In this document: piece after piece, positions 1-5,122 of the stretch
How the letters are laid out: the number at the start of each line of letters is the position of its first letter
How positions within the stretch are numbered: position 1 is the first letter of the stretch
From: Streptosporangiaceae bacterium
GTDB lineage: Bacteria > Actinomycetota > Actinomycetes > Streptosporangiales > Streptosporangiaceae
NCBI GenBank assembly: GCA_030050125.1
Contig: JASIJN010000515.1
Location: forward strand, 1-5,910
Reading direction: 5' to 3'
Length of the DNA: 5,910 nucleotides
Notes under the pieces: generated by a model
What the model was told of the DNA's origin: nothing
The model's database searches: none
The model's input: the letters and a program-made list of their open reading frames with translations, nothing else
Made by a program: the position numbers and the translations under genes

Positions 1-48
1 CCGCCCCCTCCCGGCGGCCCGGGAGCCTACGAACCCCCGCCCCCTCCC
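1..48. repeat. C-rich stretch with a 12-bp direct repeat
   Basis: The 12-mer CCGCCCCCTCCC occurs at 1-12 and again at 37-48 within a strongly C-rich stretch beyond the end of the minus-strand gene block. No open frame with convincing coding character covers it. It may simply be low-complexity intergenic DNA, since C runs of this kind recur by chance at this base composition. What lies to the left is outside the window. Confidence 0.4.
8..25. terminator. Short GC-only hairpin, possible terminator
   Basis: CTCCCGG (8-14) and CCGGGAG (19-25) form a perfect 7-bp stem around a CGGC loop. There is no T-run on either side, so it is not a classical intrinsic terminator. U-less hairpins are common at actinobacterial gene ends. 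It could end a gene lying to the left of the window or act as a second barrier after the hairpin at 84-123. The assignment is weak because short GC stems are frequent here. Confidence 0.3.
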
Positions 49-83
49 CCGCCGGGCGGCTCTGGGCCGGGGTAGCGGGGCGG

Positions 84-123
84 CCGTCCGGGCCGGGGCA
101 GCCGCGCGCTCCGGCCCGGACGG
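84..123 (-). terminator. Strong hairpin closing the minus-strand gene block
   Basis: CCGTCCGGGCCGG (84-96) pairs perfectly with CCGGCCCGGACGG (111-123), giving a 13-bp uninterrupted stem with a 14-nt loop. It begins 9 nt after the cupin stop codon at 133-135 on the minus strand. Position and stability argue for a transcription terminator or 3'-end stabiliser of the cupin transcript. There is no U-tract, which fits the U-less terminators typical of high-GC actinobacteria but makes the call less certain than for a classical Rho-independent site. Confidence 0.6.
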
Positions 124-132
124 GACCACATG

Positions 133-513
133 CTACGGAAGAGGGGGAGGCTGGCCGGCCTCGGCGATCTGCGCGGCCAGCCGGGATGGCCCGGTGATCA
201 CCAGGGCCCGGGCCGGCTCATCGCTGGTCACCGCGAAGCCGTGGCAGCAGTCGCGGGGCATGAACACGAAGCTGCCCGCTGTGGCGATCCAGCCGTCGTC
301 GCCACAGAAGCCGGTGAGCTCGCCGGCCAGGACGTAGAACATCTCGTCCTCGCCCTCGTGCACGTGCGGCGGCACCACCAGGCCCGCCGGGTAGCCCGAC
401 TCCATCACGCCCAGCTGGCCGCGTGTGTGCGCCGCCGATGCCTTGATCACGACCGTGGCCCCGTGGAACCCGTAGGCCGGGCCCTCCTGCGAGCCAAGCA
501 CGAACCCGGACAT
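133..513 (-). CDS. Small single-domain cupin protein
   Basis: A 126-residue protein made of one cupin beta-barrel. Cupin motif 1 is clear: G44, then H50-V-H52, E57 and G64 with the expected spacing. Motif 2 is G80, P86 and H91. The predicted metal ligands are therefore H50, H52, E57 and H91, all present. Single cupins of this size include metal-dependent dioxygenases, isomerases, and sugar or small-molecule binding proteins, so the reaction cannot be named. There is no signal peptide, so it is probably cytosolic. The ATG at 513 follows a purine-rich AAGGGGGAG a few bases upstream. It is the last gene of the minus-strand block, 88 nt after the oxidoreductase stop, and is followed by a strong hairpin. 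The context suggests an accessory step or substrate handling in the same catabolic route. The cupin fold is secure; the role is inference. Confidence 0.85.
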   Translation of the reverse strand: MSGFVLGSQEGPAYGFHGATVVIKASAAHTRGQLGVMESGYPAGLVVPPHVHEGEDEMFYVLAGELTGFCGDDGWIATAGSFVFMPRDCCHGFAVTSDEPARALVITGPSRLAAQIAEAGQPPPLP

Positions 514-601
514 CCGCTCCCCCTTGCCCGACGCCTACGCCGAGCGTACTGCCGGTCCGCGGGCGGGCCGGCGGGGCCCGGGCCGGGGCACGAGCAGGAG
601 A

Positions 602-1573
602 TCAGGGGATCAGCACAACGCGCCGGTACGGAGGCTGCCCGCACCGCGACCATCCGTCGGCGGCCCGGGTGAGCGGCATGGTCTGGCGATCGGCGGTCAG
701 GCGCCCCGCCGCCGCGTGGGCCAGGATCTGCCCCAGCGCGGCGGCCTTCTGCTCCTGGCTGAGCGCGTTGTTGGTGTAGCCGAGGACGGACAGCACGCCG
801 CCGCGCACGGCGGCCGACCCGAAGGCGGCCAGGGGCCCGGCCGCTGATCCGAGGTTGACCAGCCGGCCGTGCGGGGCCAGGACGCCGAGCGCGGCCTCGG
901 CGGGCCGTCCCCAGACCGGGTCCAGCACCAGGTCGGCCCGGCCGGCCGTGGCCTCGGCCAGCCGGGTCCTGATCGTGTCCGCGTCGTCCCCCGACAGGTC
1001 GGCGACGGCATCGGCGCCCAGTTCGGCCGCCCGGGCCCGGCCCTGCGGGTCGCGGCAGGCGGCCACCACCCGTGCGGCGCCGTGCAGTCGCGCCACCTGA
1101 ATGCCGACCTGGCCGACCGCGCCGCTGGCCCCGAGTATCAGCACGTGGTCGCCCGGACGCAGTCCGCCTCGCCAGGTCAGCGCCATCCACGCCGCGACCG
1201 CGGACAGCCCGAGCGCCGCGGCGAGGTCGTCGCTCACCCCGTCGGGCAGCGGCACGATCCCGGCCTCGTCCGCGACGCACAGTTCGGCCATGGCGCCGTC
1301 GCCCGGCCGCATCCCCGCGTCACAGCTGAACCAGGCCCGCTGACCCGGTCGCAGCCCGGAAGCCTCCTCGATCACCCCGACGCCCTGGACGCCCGGCGCG
1401 TAGGGCAGCGCGGGCGCGCCGAAATACGACGTCCCGGAGGCGCACAGCAGGTCGAGCGGGCTGATCGGGGCCGCCGTCACCCGGATCAGCGCCTGGCCCT
1501 CCGCGCGGAGCGGCGCCGGGTGCGACCCGAACTCCGGAGCTGCGCCGTGACGGCGGAGAACCGCTGCCCGCAT
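602..1573 (-). CDS. Zinc-free medium-chain dehydrogenase/reductase, quinone oxidoreductase-like
   Basis: A 323-residue NAD(P)H-dependent oxidoreductase of the MDR superfamily. The N-terminal GroES-like catalytic domain (about 1-125) begins with the typical MRAAVL strand and carries the YAPGVQGVGVI segment (58-68). The Rossmann domain (about 126-260) has the nucleotide-binding loop LGASGAVGQVG (147-157). Neither the catalytic zinc ligands nor the four-cysteine structural zinc lobe of alcohol dehydrogenases is visible, which places it in the quinone-oxidoreductase/zeta-crystallin group. Family members reduce quinones or activated enones with NADPH; the substrate here is unknown. The ATG at 1573 is chosen because GGGAGGAGG lies 10 nt upstream and the protein then starts as family members do. 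An alternative ATG at 1633 overlaps the amidohydrolase stop as TGATG and would add a Gly/Ala-rich 20-residue extension. It is cotranscribed with the amidohydrolase in all likelihood. The family is certain; the function is inferred. Confidence 0.9.
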   Translation of the reverse strand: MRAAVLRRHGAAPEFGSHPAPLRAEGQALIRVTAAPISPLDLLCASGTSYFGAPALPYAPGVQGVGVIEEASGLRPGQRAWFSCDAGMRPGDGAMAELCVADEAGIVPLPDGVSDDLAAALGLSAVAAWMALTWRGGLRPGDHVLILGASGAVGQVGIQVARLHGAARVVAACRDPQGRARAAELGADAVADLSGDDADTIRTRLAEATAGRADLVLDPVWGRPAEAALGVLAPHGRLVNLGSAAGPLAAFGSAAVRGGVLSVLGYTNNALSQEQKAAALGQILAHAAAGRLTADRQTMPLTRAADGWSRCGQPPYRRVVLIP

Positions 1574-1583
1574 GCGCCGCGTG

Positions 1584-1592
1584 CCTCCTCCC
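1584..1592 (-). promoter_or_regulatory. Ribosome binding site deciding the oxidoreductase start
   Basis: On the minus strand GGGAGGAGG lies 10 nt before the ATG at 1573. It is the strongest Shine-Dalgarno match in the amidohydrolase-oxidoreductase junction. It favours independent initiation at 1573 over the coupled TGATG start at 1633. Confidence 0.6.
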
Positions 1593-1632
1593 GCGTGGCC
1601 GGCCCCCTGCGGGCCGGCCATGGCGCCCGTCA

Positions 1633-3141
1633 TCAGGACTGCGCGCCCGCGTCCTCGGTATAGGTGTAGGTGTACGGGTTGTCCAGGACCCTGGTCTCGG
1701 GGATCTCCGGGTGCATGCCCTCGTTCCAGGCCTCCGGCCCGAGGACGCCGCGCAGGTAGTCGACCGTCTGCCCGACCACCTCGCGTGCCCTGGCCAGGTC
1801 CACGCCCACCAGCGCGTGGTCGTACTTCACGACCCGGCCGTTCACCACCACCGTGTGCACGTCGCCGCGCTGGGCCTGGAAGACGACGTGCCCGTAGGGG
1901 TGCAGCAGCGGGAACATCACCGGCGAGGCGTCGTTCTTGATCAGCACCACGTCGGCCTTCGTGCCCGGCTTCAGGCTGCCCACCACCGAGTCCAGCCCGA
2001 GCGCCCGGGCCCCGCCCCGGGTCGCCCAGTCCACCACCTGCTCGGCGCGCAGCTTGTGGTGGGTGACGGTCTCGTCCCTGCTGTGCGCCTCCAGGTGCTC
2101 GCGGGCCCGGTCCGCGCTGAGCGTGGCCCGCATGGCCGAGAACAGGTCGGCGCTCCACCAGACGCTGGTGTCCATGGACAGCGACACGTCGATGCCGTGC
2201 TCGCGCAGCTTCCAGGTGGGCGGGTAGCCCTGCCCGGCGCTCTGCTCGCTCTCGGTGGACAGCGAGACCGATCCGCCGGTCGCCGCGATCCGGTGGTAGG
2301 AATCCGGCGACAGGCTGGCCGAGTGCACGTAGATCGTGCCCGGGGTCATGAACCCGTGCTCGTGCATGAGCCTGATGCCCTCGTCGGTGGTCACCTTCCA
2401 CACCCCGGCGTGCGTGGTCACCGGCACGCCCAGGTCCCTGGCCACCTCGAACGCCGCCTTCTCCGGGAAGTCCGGGCTGGCCGGCGGCACGTCGAAGGCC
2501 ATCTGGAAGCCGAGCATGTCGCTGCCGCCGCCGAAGTGGCGGCCGACGAAGTCGCGGAACTCCGGGGTGGCCGACCACTCCCACGGGGCCTGCTGGATGT
2601 TGCCGTAGGCCAGGACGAACCGGCCGGGAACCGCCCGGAGCGCGTCCAGGGCCGCCTCCGCGTGCTCGGTCGTCTGCAGGTTGTGCGACCAGTCCACGGT
2701 GGTGGTGACGCCGGCGTCGATCGCCTCGATCGCGCTGAGCAGGTTGCCCGCGTAGATGTCCTGCGGCCGGAATGACTTGCCCCACTGCAGGTAGTTCCAC
2801 ACGAAGTACTGGGTCAGCGTCCAGTCGGCGCCGTAGCCCCGCATCGCGGTCTGCCACATGTGCCGGTGCGTGTCGATCATGCCCGGCATCACGATGCCGC
2901 CGGTCGCGTCGATCTCGGCCGTGCCCTCGGGCACCTCGAGGCGCGGGCCCACCGCGGCGATGCGCTCGCCGCTGATCAGGACGTCGCCGCCGGACAGCAC
3001 GTGATGGCCGTCATCCATGGTCAGTACGGTGGCGTTCCGGAACACCACCGGTCGGCCCGGGGTCAGGTCGGCGGCACTCGGGCTGGCCGCGGGCGCGCCC
3101 CGCGTGCCTGTCGTATTATCGGCGCCCGGCGTGGCTGTCAT
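1633..3141 (-). CDS. Amidohydrolase, deaminase/chlorohydrolase (AtzA/TrzN/SAH-deaminase-like) branch
   Basis: A 502-residue metal-dependent hydrolase with a TIM-barrel core. The pattern is H92-x-H94 in MIDTHRHMWQ, H244 in TTHAGV, H273 in YVHSASLS and D324 in SLSMDTSVWW. This is the mononuclear-metal ligand set of cytosolic deaminases and s-triazine hydrolases. The small beta-sandwich is built from about residues 33-80 and 385-435 (SLKPGTKADVVLIKND, then VVVNGRVV). Family members hydrolyse C-N or C-Cl bonds on purines, pyrimidines, triazines or amino compounds; the substrate is not predictable. The usual Glu three residues after the third metal His is V247 here, so catalysis may differ. Residues 1-30 are Ala/Pro/Thr-rich and probably disordered; the C-terminus has a curious YTYTYT run (490-495). 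The ATG at 3141 follows GGAGGG by 4 nt. The start is 193 nt from the transporter stop, in a gap full of operator-like repeats, so it probably has its own promoter. Confidence 0.93.
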   Translation of the reverse strand: MTATPGADNTTGTRGAPAASPSAADLTPGRPVVFRNATVLTMDDGHHVLSGGDVLISGERIAAVGPRLEVPEGTAEIDATGGIVMPGMIDTHRHMWQTAMRGYGADWTLTQYFVWNYLQWGKSFRPQDIYAGNLLSAIEAIDAGVTTTVDWSHNLQTTEHAEAALDALRAVPGRFVLAYGNIQQAPWEWSATPEFRDFVGRHFGGGSDMLGFQMAFDVPPASPDFPEKAAFEVARDLGVPVTTHAGVWKVTTDEGIRLMHEHGFMTPGTIYVHSASLSPDSYHRIAATGGSVSLSTESEQSAGQGYPPTWKLREHGIDVSLSMDTSVWWSADLFSAMRATLSADRAREHLEAHSRDETVTHHKLRAEQVVDWATRGGARALGLDSVVGSLKPGTKADVVLIKNDASPVMFPLLHPYGHVVFQAQRGDVHTVVVNGRVVKYDHALVGVDLARAREVVGQTVDYLRGVLGPEAWNEGMHPEIPETRVLDNPYTYTYTEDAGAQS

Positions 3142-3179
3142 GTTTCCCTCCGCTAGCTCGCAGGCAGATATCGGCGATG

Positions 3180-3193
3180 CGGACGCTCGTCCG
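3180..3193. promoter_or_regulatory. CGGAC-N4-GTCCG inverted repeat in the amidohydrolase leader
   Basis: CGGAC (3180-3184) and GTCCG (3189-3193) flank GCTC. The same element with an AATC centre is found at 5123-5136, before the dioxygenase; the two 14-mers match at 12 positions. The left arm is also the end of an 11-nt block, GCGATGCGGAC (3174-3184), that is shared exactly with the operator-like site at 4067-4083. A regulatory site is likely. The binding protein is inferred to be the neighbouring IclR-type regulator. Confidence 0.45.
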
Positions 3194-3199
3194 TCTCAC

Positions 3200-3213
3200 G
3201 GCTGGACCCAGCC
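3200..3213. promoter_or_regulatory. Perfect inverted repeat GGCTGG-AC-CCAGCC
   Basis: Two perfect 6-bp arms separated by AC lie between the two GTCCG-type elements upstream of the amidohydrolase. It could be a protein-binding palindrome; a 2-nt loop is too tight for an RNA hairpin unless the end of the stem opens. It is not repeated elsewhere in the regulatory gaps, so its meaning is uncertain. Confidence 0.3.
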
Positions 3214-3230
3214 TGTCCGGAAGCGTCGCG
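3214..3230. promoter_or_regulatory. Degenerate operator-like site with one good half
   Basis: TGTCCGG-AAG-CGTCGCG keeps only the left arm of the 17-bp palindrome seen elsewhere in the window. The 13-mer CCTGTCCGGAAGC (3212-3224) is the exact reverse complement of 5137-5149 at the dioxygenase operator, which is why it is listed. It overlaps the candidate -10 region of the amidohydrolase promoter. Confidence 0.35.
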
Positions 3231-3251
3231 GCTTTCGTGATCGGTTGTCAA
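3222..3251 (-). promoter_or_regulatory. Candidate promoter of the amidohydrolase operon
   Basis: On the minus strand a perfect TTGACA (3251-3246) is followed after 18 nt by GACGCT (3227-3222), a poor -10 resembling the actinobacterial TAGACT only at A, C and T. Transcription would start near 3215 and give a leader of about 75 nt. A weak -10 beside good operator-like sites would suit a regulated, perhaps activator-dependent promoter. This is inference from sequence only. Confidence 0.35.
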
Positions 3252-3292
3252 GGCCCGGCCCGCGCCCCGGCGGCGACCGGTCCGGCGGGGCC

Positions 3293-3309
3293 TGTCCGCA
3301 TCGCGGTCG
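3293..3309. promoter_or_regulatory. Operator-like palindrome A, upstream of the amidohydrolase
   Basis: TGTCCGC-ATC-GCGGTCG. Read on the other strand it matches the site at 4067-4083 in 16 of 17 positions, in a gap with no coding function. It sits about 40 bp upstream of the candidate -35 element of the amidohydrolase promoter, a place more typical of activator binding, and just beyond the hairpin that follows the transporter. IclR-family proteins of the PcaU/PcaR group bind interrupted palindromes and often activate. The link to the regulator at 4264-5079 is inferred. Confidence 0.6.
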
Positions 3310-3311
3310 GG

Positions 3312-3328
3312 CCCGGCCAGCGGCCGGG
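3312..3328 (-). terminator. Hairpin after the transporter gene
   Basis: CCCGGCC (3312-3318) and GGCCGGG (3322-3328) form a perfect 7-bp stem with an AGC loop, 6 nt beyond the transporter stop codon on the minus strand. There is no U-tract. It probably ends or attenuates the transporter transcript, supporting a separate promoter for the amidohydrolase. Short GC stems are common here, so confidence is moderate. Confidence 0.5.
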
Positions 3329-3334
3329 GACCGG

Positions 3335-4009
3335 CTACTTGCCGCCGAGCAGGCTCAGCACGGGCTTGCCGAACGGCAACGGCTTGCCGCCCACCGACAC
3401 GATCGCCGTGCCCAGGTACCCGTAGTACCCGAGGGCCGCGAACACCAGCACGAACACCCCGCCCACGCGTTCGGTTCCGGTGGAGGACTGCAGCACGCCG
3501 ATGGTGATCAGCGTGACACCGACCACCCCGGCCCCCAGGATCAGCGAGAACAGCAGCGGGATACGGAGGCTGACCAGGAACAGCATGAAGATCACGATGT
3601 CCCAGGAGATCAGGAACTCCCCGATGGTGTGCAGGATGCTGGCAGGCGGGATCCCGTACCAGTTGTGGGTGAGCCCGAGCACCAGCGCGGCGTAGCTGAT
3701 CCAGAAGCACGCGAACGCGCCCAGCACGGTGGCCACGAAGGTCTGGCCGAGCGCCACCGCCCACACCGTGGTCACCAGCAGGCCAAGGCCGGTGGCCGCG
3801 TAGACGATCGGCATGATCGTGTTGCCCTGGACCGCCAGCGGCACGTAGCCGAGCAGCGAGATGCCCAGAACGGTGCTGCCGAGCGCGAAGACCAGCAGCC
3901 CGAGCGGGACCGGGTCGCCGGCCGGCGGCGCGGCCACCATCTCCTCCGCGGGCGCGGGAGGCGCCTCGGGGATCTTCTCGTCGCTGGTGTCTGCCTGAAC
4001 TTCTGTCAC
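3335..4009 (-). CDS. GPR1/FUN34/YaaH (SatP-type) acetate/dicarboxylate transporter
   Basis: A 224-residue membrane protein with six predicted helices at about 36-56, 66-87, 89-113, 131-149, 150-173 and 183-204. The family signature preceding helix 1, usually NPAPLGL, is D32-P-V-P-L-G-L here. FWIS (102-105) in helix 3 and LISWDIVIFMLFLVSLRI (133-150) also fit the family. Known members are acetate or succinate channels/symporters in the cytoplasmic membrane. The hydrophilic N-terminus (1-30) is acidic and Pro/Ala-rich. The GTG at 4009 is preferred because AGGAGG lies 5 nt before it. Upstream alternatives (ATG at 4054, TTG at 4084) lack a comparable site and would run into the operator-like sequence at 4067-4083. 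The gene is divergent from the IclR-type regulator and upstream of the amidohydrolase. It may take up a growth substrate or move acids produced by the pathway. Family good; substrate inferred. Confidence 0.85.
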   Translation of the reverse strand: MTEVQADTSDEKIPEAPPAPAEEMVAAPPAGDPVPLGLLVFALGSTVLGISLLGYVPLAVQGNTIMPIVYAATGLGLLVTTVWAVALGQTFVATVLGAFACFWISYAALVLGLTHNWYGIPPASILHTIGEFLISWDIVIFMLFLVSLRIPLLFSLILGAGVVGVTLITIGVLQSSTGTERVGGVFVLVFAALGYYGYLGTAIVSVGGKPLPFGKPVLSLLGGK

Positions 4010-4014
4010 CGGAG

Positions 4015-4020
4015 CCTCCT
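4015..4020 (-). promoter_or_regulatory. Ribosome binding site deciding the transporter GTG start
   Basis: A perfect AGGAGG on the minus strand is separated by CTCCG from the GTG at 4009. It sets the start 25 codons inside the longest open frame. Confidence 0.65.
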
Positions 4021-4066
4021 CATGTGGTGGCACATCGCCAGGGAACGGGACCATCGCGGCCAGCCG

Positions 4067-4083
4067 TGACCGCGATGCGGACA
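4067..4083. promoter_or_regulatory. Operator-like palindrome B, transporter side of the divergent gap
   Basis: TGACCGC-GAT-GCGGACA is an interrupted 7-3-7 palindrome with only one mismatched pair between arms. It shares the 11-mer CCGCGATGCGG with the site at 4198-4214 and is nearly identical to the reverse complement of 3293-3309. It lies 57 nt upstream of the transporter start, downstream of the candidate start point, where bound protein would repress. It is most likely a site for the adjacent IclR-type regulator (inference). Confidence 0.65.
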
Positions 4084-4107
4084 AAGACTCGCATAGTGAA
4101 CGCGCAC

Positions 4108-4136
4108 AGCATTTCTCTCCGCCATACGGAAGTCAA
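4108..4136 (-). promoter_or_regulatory. Candidate transporter promoter
   Basis: On the minus strand TTGACT (4136-4131) is followed after 17 nt by AATGCT (4113-4108). The region 4081-4140 is visibly richer in A/T than its surroundings, as expected of a promoter. The -10 match is modest. Transcription would begin near 4101, placing palindrome B in the early leader. Confidence 0.35.
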
Positions 4137-4197
4137 TAGCCCTGCCGCACCGCGAGAAGCTGGCTCATGGGACCGCCGTACCGGTTGCGCAAATGGG

Positions 4198-4214
4198 TGT
4201 CCGCGATGCGGCCA
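4198..4214. promoter_or_regulatory. Operator-like palindrome C, regulator side of the divergent gap
   Basis: TGTCCGC-GAT-GCGGCCA differs from palindrome B at two positions and shares its centre exactly. It begins 66 nt before the IclR-type start codon and would overlap the regulator's -35 region, fitting autoregulation, which is common in this family. A perfect 8-bp palindrome TTGCGCAA (4185-4192) lies just to its left. The centre-to-centre distance to B is 131 bp. Confidence 0.65.
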
Positions 4215-4237
4215 GAAAACGGCCGTCACGATACAGT
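4209..4237 (+). promoter_or_regulatory. Weak candidate promoter of the regulator gene
   Basis: TACAGT (4232-4237) is a fair -10 hexamer, with CGGCCA (4209-4214) 17 nt upstream as a poor -35. Transcription would start near 4244, giving a leader of about 20 nt. The poor -35 overlaps palindrome C, so the regulator may control its own synthesis. Low confidence. Confidence 0.3.
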
Positions 4238-4263
4238 CGGTGTCGGCTAGCGAGAGGAGGGCC

Positions 4264-5079
4264 ATGGCCCGCCGTGATAGCAGTCCGGACTTCATCGAGG
4301 CACTGGCCCGCGGCCTCGATGTGCTCCGCGCGTTCGAGCCGCGCCAGCCCGTCATGTCCCTGGCCGCCGTGGCCGCCGCCGCCGGGCTGCCCCGGCCCAC
4401 CGCGCGGCGGGTGCTGCTCACCCTGGAACGCCTGGGCTACGTGCGCGTCGCCGAGCCGGGCGGCTTCGAGCTGACGCCGCGGGTGCTGGAACTCGGCACC
4501 AGCTACGTGCTGTCGCGCGGCCTGTGGGAGGTGGCCCGGCCGCACATGGAGCGGCTGGTCGCGCGCACCCACGAGTCGTCGTCCATCGCCCAGCTCGACG
4601 GCTCCGACATCGTCTACGTGGCCAGGGTCGCCGTCCCGAAGATCATCGCGCTGGCGGTGACCATCGGCACCAGGTTCCCGGCCATGCAGACCTCGCTGGG
4701 CAAGGTCATGCTCGCGGCGCTGCCCCCGGACGAGGCCGAGCGGGTGCTGGCCGAGCCGAGCCGGTCCGGGATCACCGCACGCTGGCAGCCGGACGCCGCG
4801 GAGCGCGCCGCGGCCCTGCGCGAGGTGCGGGCGCGGGGCTGGGCGCTCACCGACGAGCAGCTCGCGCTGGGGATCCGCTCCGTGGCCGCCCCGCTGCGCG
4901 ACGGCGACGGGCGGGTCATCGCCGCTATGAACGTCACGGTGCACGCCGCGGAGACCCCGGTCGAGACGCTGACCGGGGAGTACCTGCCGCTGCTGCTGCA
5001 GACCGCCGGGGCGGTCAGCGCGGACTGGGCCGCGTGCCATGCCGCGCCCCAGATCATGGTGGCCCAGGCCACGTCCTGA
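4264..5079 (+). CDS. IclR-family transcriptional regulator, PcaR/PcaU/PobR subgroup
   Basis: A 271-residue DNA-binding regulator. The N-terminal winged helix-turn-helix (about 10-75) contains the characteristic EALARGLDVLRAF opening (12-24), the MSLAAVAAAAGLPRPTARRV helix pair (31-50) and the wing ending FELTPRVLELG (68-78). The effector-binding IclR domain follows (about 85-252). The text of the HTH-wing region is that of the PcaR/PcaU/PobR subgroup, whose known members respond to protocatechuate, 4-hydroxybenzoate or beta-ketoadipate. Ligand specificity here is not predictable. The ATG at 4264 follows GAGAGGAGGG closely. The long in-frame extension upstream has no coding character and covers the operator region. 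The gene is divergent from the transporter and 79 nt upstream of a ring-cleaving dioxygenase, the classical setting of a local pathway regulator. Palindromes at 3293, 4067, 4198 and 5131 are its likely targets (inference). Confidence 0.93.
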   Translation: MARRDSSPDFIEALARGLDVLRAFEPRQPVMSLAAVAAAAGLPRPTARRVLLTLERLGYVRVAEPGGFELTPRVLELGTSYVLSRGLWEVARPHMERLVARTHESSSIAQLDGSDIVYVARVAVPKIIALAVTIGTRFPAMQTSLGKVMLAALPPDEAERVLAEPSRSGITARWQPDAAERAAALREVRARGWALTDEQLALGIRSVAAPLRDGDGRVIAAMNVTVHAAETPVETLTGEYLPLLLQTAGAVSADWAACHAAPQIMVAQATS

Positions 5080-5083
5080 CTGC

Positions 5084-5113
5084 TTGACAGGGGTCTGGAC
5101 GTCCGCCCAGACT
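5084..5113 (+). promoter_or_regulatory. Probable promoter of the dioxygenase gene
   Basis: A perfect TTGACA (5084-5089) and CAGACT (5108-5113), five of six matches to the actinobacterial TAGACT, are separated by 18 nt. This is the best housekeeping-type promoter in the window. It starts only 4 nt after the regulator's stop, so the dioxygenase can be transcribed separately. The start point would be near 5120, immediately before the operator-like cluster at 5123-5147. Confidence 0.6.
5093..5112. promoter_or_regulatory. Inverted repeat inside the dioxygenase promoter spacer
   Basis: GTCTGG (5093-5098) and CCAGAC (5107-5112) are perfect 6-bp arms around 8 nt, with the palindrome GGACGTCC (5097-5104) nested within. 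As RNA it could be a weak terminator of the regulator transcript; as DNA it lies between -35 and -10, so a bound protein would affect promoter use. The two readings cannot be separated from sequence. Confidence 0.35.
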
Positions 5114-5122
5114 GCAGATCGT

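Noticed and set aside
575..584. Palindrome GGCCCGGGCC between the cupin and oxidoreductase genes, considered as a terminator or operator
   Set aside because: It has no loop for an RNA hairpin, no relation to the operator motif elsewhere, and such G/C-only palindromes are expected by chance at this composition.
1658..1676. A TAGGTGTAGGTGTACGG-like short tandem repeat
   Set aside because: It is explained by the Tyr-Thr-Tyr-Thr-Tyr-Thr run near the amidohydrolase C-terminus and has too few copies to suggest a variable repeat or a CRISPR array.
1711..2775. A 354-codon plus-strand open frame opposite the amidohydrolase
   Set aside because: Its His/Val/Arg-rich composition without domains is the usual antisense shadow of a GC-rich gene. 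The minus-strand frame has all amidohydrolase motifs.
602..2857. A 751-codon minus-strand open frame spanning the oxidoreductase and most of the amidohydrolase, as if a fusion protein
   Set aside because: Only the part from about 1573 down to 602 reads as a real protein. The remainder is Arg/Gly/Pro-rich out-of-frame translation over the amidohydrolase, which is intact in another frame.
4024..4263. An 80-codon N-terminal extension of the IclR-type regulator
   Set aside because: The stretch has no coding bias, contains A/T-rich promoter-like DNA and two operator palindromes, and a good ribosome site precedes the ATG at 4264, where the family's normal N-terminus begins.
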